Origin: Henricia sp. BOLD:AAB3569
Lineage: Eukaryota > Echinodermata > Asteroidea > Spinulosida > Echinasteridae
Direction of reading: 5' to 3'
Assembly (NCBI GenBank): GCA_037783545.1
Contig: JBBELK010000297.1
Span: forward strand, 1 to 64,000
DNA length: 64,000 bases
The notes beneath the pieces are model-generated. The model worked only from the letters and a program-made list of their open reading frames with translations. It made no database searches and was not told the DNA's origin. Position numbers and translations under genes: made by a program. Numbering within the stretch: the stretch's first letter is position 1; the number at the start of each line of letters is the position of its first letter. Of the stretch, positions 61,438 through 64,000 are shown piece by piece.

Positions 61438-63538
61438 CTAGGAACAATGTTTTAAAGGTTCAGCTGCATGTATGTATTGATTGTGTAGAGCGAACTCTCG
61501 TTAGAATACTCTTTGCAAGATCAAAATAATAGGAGAGCTATAGGCCCTTTTTAATGCAAAAATTAAAACTGATTCAGTATTCGGTTATAACAAAAGGATT
61601 CATTATTGTTCATACTGTGATTTTACCTACGTAAATTGTTATTGTAGGACTTCAAATGAAGTTTATTAAAAATGTAATGAAAAATTCCGTACTAAACGGA
61701 GTATTCTTGGATAAGTCAGATTGAAATATTCAGTCTGATTCTGTCTGTTCAGACAACTACACGTACTGCGTACAGTGAAAATATAATTTATGTGATTAAA
61801 GATGGCTTACCAATAGATTGGTTGACTGCCTTCATGCAGAGGTTGTCATAATGCTGTTGGCCAGCTGTTTTACCATCAATGGGAGGCTATCATAGAAATG
61901 ATGTCAAATTGTTCGATATTATTCACTGACATTTTCTTTGCATTCATAAAATATGATGCCTTGATATGACTTCAGGGGGAGTTCACATTATAGCGGGAAA
62001 AAAATCACACTGCCGCGCTGCGCTCACCGCATTGCATGAGGTCTCAATCGCCGATCTTTCCAAAATAGAAAATTCAACTCCGGTAACTTTGGGCTTCTCT
62101 GATACCTCATTGGCTGCGCGTTGGAAAGGTCAGCGCACCGCAGTCAAAGCTCAACAAATTTGAAACAGCTCAAAACGATTTGCACGTCACAACAGGCCGC
62201 GCATAAGCGGCAAGGGATGTAAAGCCGTTGGTCCTGTGTGTTAGGTAACAGTAACGCACTTTAAAGATCATTCTTTCGTGAAGAGCAAGGGGATTCCCCG
62301 GTGTCTCTGGCCATTTCTAATTCTTCATGGGTTTCCTCACGCAGTGACAGTGAATTGGGCACTTTTGAGGAATTCTTGGTATGAATACCAGAAATAAATA
62401 ATCATAATAATAAATATAATAAACCAGTTTCTGTACAAACCAATGGCACAGGCGCGCACAAAGCCATTTTTCCGCGATAGTGTGAAAGCCCCTTTACTCT
62501 CAAGTGCACATTATGGAGGAAATTACCCAAACTACATTTGTTTTTTGTGGTTTGCTTCAAGCTCTCGGCGAGAGATGCAGATGATTACTAGTACAGTGTC
62601 CACAATGAGGAAGAACAAATTTAGGAATGTCCAGTTTCATAGAGCTGCTTAAGCATTAGCGAAGAAGGTGTGCTTACTATAGCAGACGAGTCGTGCTTGG
62701 ATTAACGCTATTTATTTAAAATGCTATATATGGTTTCAGATTTAAAAAAAAAAACCAGTTTTTAATAATATTCCAAAGACTCACCATTGTTGCATTCAGG
62801 TAGTCCATTTTCTCCTTGAGTTCCGGAGATTTTATGTTTGCATACGGAAGACCAACCATAATCACACACCTTCAATTAAAAACAAAGAAATTGTTTACAC
62901 ATAAGCCTTTGGTCATGACTTGATCGTGACTTGGTCATGACTAAGTGCAAGTGTGAACACAATTCAAAAGTGCTTGAGTCATGACTTGAGTCGGAACTTG
63001 GTCGAGTTGGTCAAAATGTGGGTGTCTTGGTCTTCACTGATTGGATATAAATAGGGATAATCACGCTTCGACGTTCTATGTGTGAACGCAAATTTCAAAT
63101 TTCATGACCAGTCATGACTATTCGTGTGTGAATGCACCTATTGTATCCTGGTCATATTTGTTGACTTACGATAAAATCAAATCACCCTGATGTTTTGTCA
63201 AATAATTCATCTGGTTGCATAAAGTAGTGCAGAGATTATACCAACCTTTTTGCTTCCACATCCAAATTGGAGATTGCGAATTCCCTGTTTTCTTCCCATG
63301 GATAGTCTTTTGGGGAGGTATTTAATATGATTCCTAGGTTGAAACAAAGTCCATTTTCTGGACAAATCTGAACACGCTCCTTAAAGAAACAATTTGACTA
63401 GTACGTACAACTAAATGAAGAAGGAGCTTACCTTCCAAGATGGTCTGAGAAATTAATCCCTTCACTCATCTTAGCTCCTACCACACACATCAAGATTGCA
63501 CCATTCATGGAGCCAGTCATGCTCCCTGAACCACATTT
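61283..63538 (-). CDS. DDX11: DDX11-type (FANCJ/XPD-like) DNA helicase, four C-terminal exons; partial
   Basis: Superfamily 2 iron-sulfur DNA helicase that unwinds 5'-3' and supports sister-chromatid cohesion and fork stability in the nucleus. Exons in transcript order: 63432-63538 ([24 protein letters not shown]; motif V), 62785-62869 ([28 protein letters not shown]), 61811-61886 ([25 protein letters not shown]), 61283-61437 ([20 protein letters not shown], motif VI, then [10 protein letters not shown] and [10 protein letters not shown]). All junctions have gt/ag signals and matching phases. [15 protein letters not shown] and the LDQRY...KLPGWI block are characteristic of DDX11 rather than RTEL1 or FANCJ. 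Missing: the whole N-terminal part (beyond the right edge) and the last exon, after the donor gtaagt at 61282, which I could not find. The gene converges on the P4H-like gene. Confidence 0.85.
61811..61886 (-). CDS. DDX11: DDX11-type exon
   Basis: Minus strand: acceptor atgatag, [25 protein letters not shown], donor gtaagc. Phase 0 in, phase 1 out. Confidence 0.8.
62785..62869 (-). CDS. DDX11: DDX11-type exon
   Basis: Minus strand: acceptor attgaag, [28 protein letters not shown], donor gtgagt. The shared AG|G codon joins it to the motif V exon. Confidence 0.8.
63241..63386 (-). mobile_element. Partial MITE (family J copy 3)
   Basis: The reverse complement matches 1650-1790 (CACCTCCCCAAAA, TATCCATGGGAAGAAAACAG, TTTGGATGTGGAAGCAAAAA). 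The end motif CACGCTCCTTAAAG is at 63373-63386. In a DDX11 intron. Confidence 0.7.
63432..63538 (-). CDS. DDX11: DDX11-type exon with helicase motif V
   Basis: Minus strand: acceptor attacag, [36 protein letters not shown], donor gtaagc. MSEGINFSD is motif V of this helicase group. Confidence 0.85.
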
Positions 63539-63593
63539 CTGTAATAACGGAAAATAACCATTTGTGGTACCGAAACATTGATTTATGAACCTA

Positions 63594-63940
63594 CACTACT
63601 CACAATAAGTTAGGGGTATAGAGCTTCTGCACCGGCGGCCATGACAAGAGGCAGGTTTTCTTATTTAAATGATGTAACAATAAAACAAAAAAAGCACCTA
63701 CTCATGCATGACATATGGTAACAATGTGACTGCCCCCTGTCATGGCCGCCGTGCAAAGGCTCTATTGGTGTGGTTCAATTTTGGATTTTTTTTTCTTCAA
63801 ATGACTGTTTTCATCTGTTCCTGTGATAAGGCGTGTCTGTCATGCAGATTCAATTGTCTAATCATATACAAAATCATTCAAGCGGAATGCATACCCTCAA
63901 TAAAATATCTGCGTACACCGTACACTAAACTTATTGTAGT
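63594..63940. mobile_element. MITE (family C copy 2) carrying a nested foldback element
   Basis: The left end CACTACTCACAATAAGTTA and the body (ATGACTGTTTTCATC..., TTCAAGCGGAATGCATACCC) match 715-924. An insertion at 63620-63764 has its own arms (GCTTCTGCACCGGCGGCCAT and inverse). The right TIR is degraded. Confidence 0.8.
63620..63764. mobile_element. Nested foldback MITE (family D)
   Basis: AGAGCTTCTGCACCGGCGGC and CATGACA.G.GGCAG pair with 63730-63764. A decayed relative may be present at 14440-14690 (TTTGCACCGGAGGCCATGGC). It is inserted in the family C element. Confidence 0.7.
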
Positions 63941-64000
63941 AACAATGCTACTAATCACTCCATACCATCAAAACCAGGGACGAGCACCAGCCATATGAGC

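Noticed and set aside
61966-62652. Plus-strand open frames over the DDX11 introns
   Set aside because: Short, without motifs or splice signals, and antisense to a well-supported gene.

Overview
This is eukaryotic genomic DNA. Exons are short, with gt/ag borders and consistent phases, introns run from hundreds to thousands of bases, and interspersed repeats are dense. The gene content (adhesion GPCR, transmembrane prolyl 4-hydroxylase, DDX11-type helicase), the repeat classes (foldback MITEs, tRNA-derived SINEs, CR1/L2-type LINE tails, Crypton-, MULE-, Harbinger- and hAT-like remnants) and the great excess of the palindromes TACATGTA and TACCGGTA suggest a marine invertebrate deuterostome, such as an echinoderm or cephalochordate. 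The species cannot be fixed from the sequence alone.

Layout. (1) 83-11639, + strand: the 3' half of an adhesion-class GPCR (TM1 to C-terminal tail, 12 exons), with a degenerate duplicate of the TM3 exon and three apparent single-G losses in the TM6-TM7 region. (2) 12.3-17 kb: repeat-rich intergenic DNA with several palindromic elements and a LINE 3' end. (3) 17.1-23.8 kb: two tandem copies of a composite element. Its parts are a tyrosine-recombinase (Crypton-like) domain, a 165-bp tandem array encoding a 55-residue acidic repeat, a short C-terminal region, and Ulp1/C48-protease-like exons. (4) 24-31 kb: an interleaved duplication, SINEs, and a two-exon unknown coding unit whose intron holds five 220-bp tandem repeats. 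(5) 31.3-36.6 kb: transposase remnants (Kolobok-like DDE piece, BED-finger exon, two FLYWCH/MULE copies). (6) 38.2-48.9 kb: two copies of an unrecognised multi-exon transposon-like gene, one carrying a Harbinger-type DDE remnant and followed by a three-fold repeat of a P2X7-ballast-like domain. (7) 50-55 kb: several long inverted-repeat elements. (8) 55338-59005, + strand: a complete six-exon transmembrane prolyl 4-hydroxylase-like gene. (9) 61283-63538, - strand: four exons of a DDX11-type helicase converging on it.

Only three genes look like ordinary host genes: the GPCR, the P4H-like enzyme and the helicase. They do not form one pathway. The 17-49 kb interval is a graveyard of mobile-element genes. 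The most interesting signals are the recombinase/repeat/Ulp1 composite, the triplicated P2X7-ballast-like exon, and repeated small insertions of TACATGTA- or TACCGGTA-type palindromes at TA sites. One of those insertions lies between a hAT-like element and its 8-bp target-site duplication.
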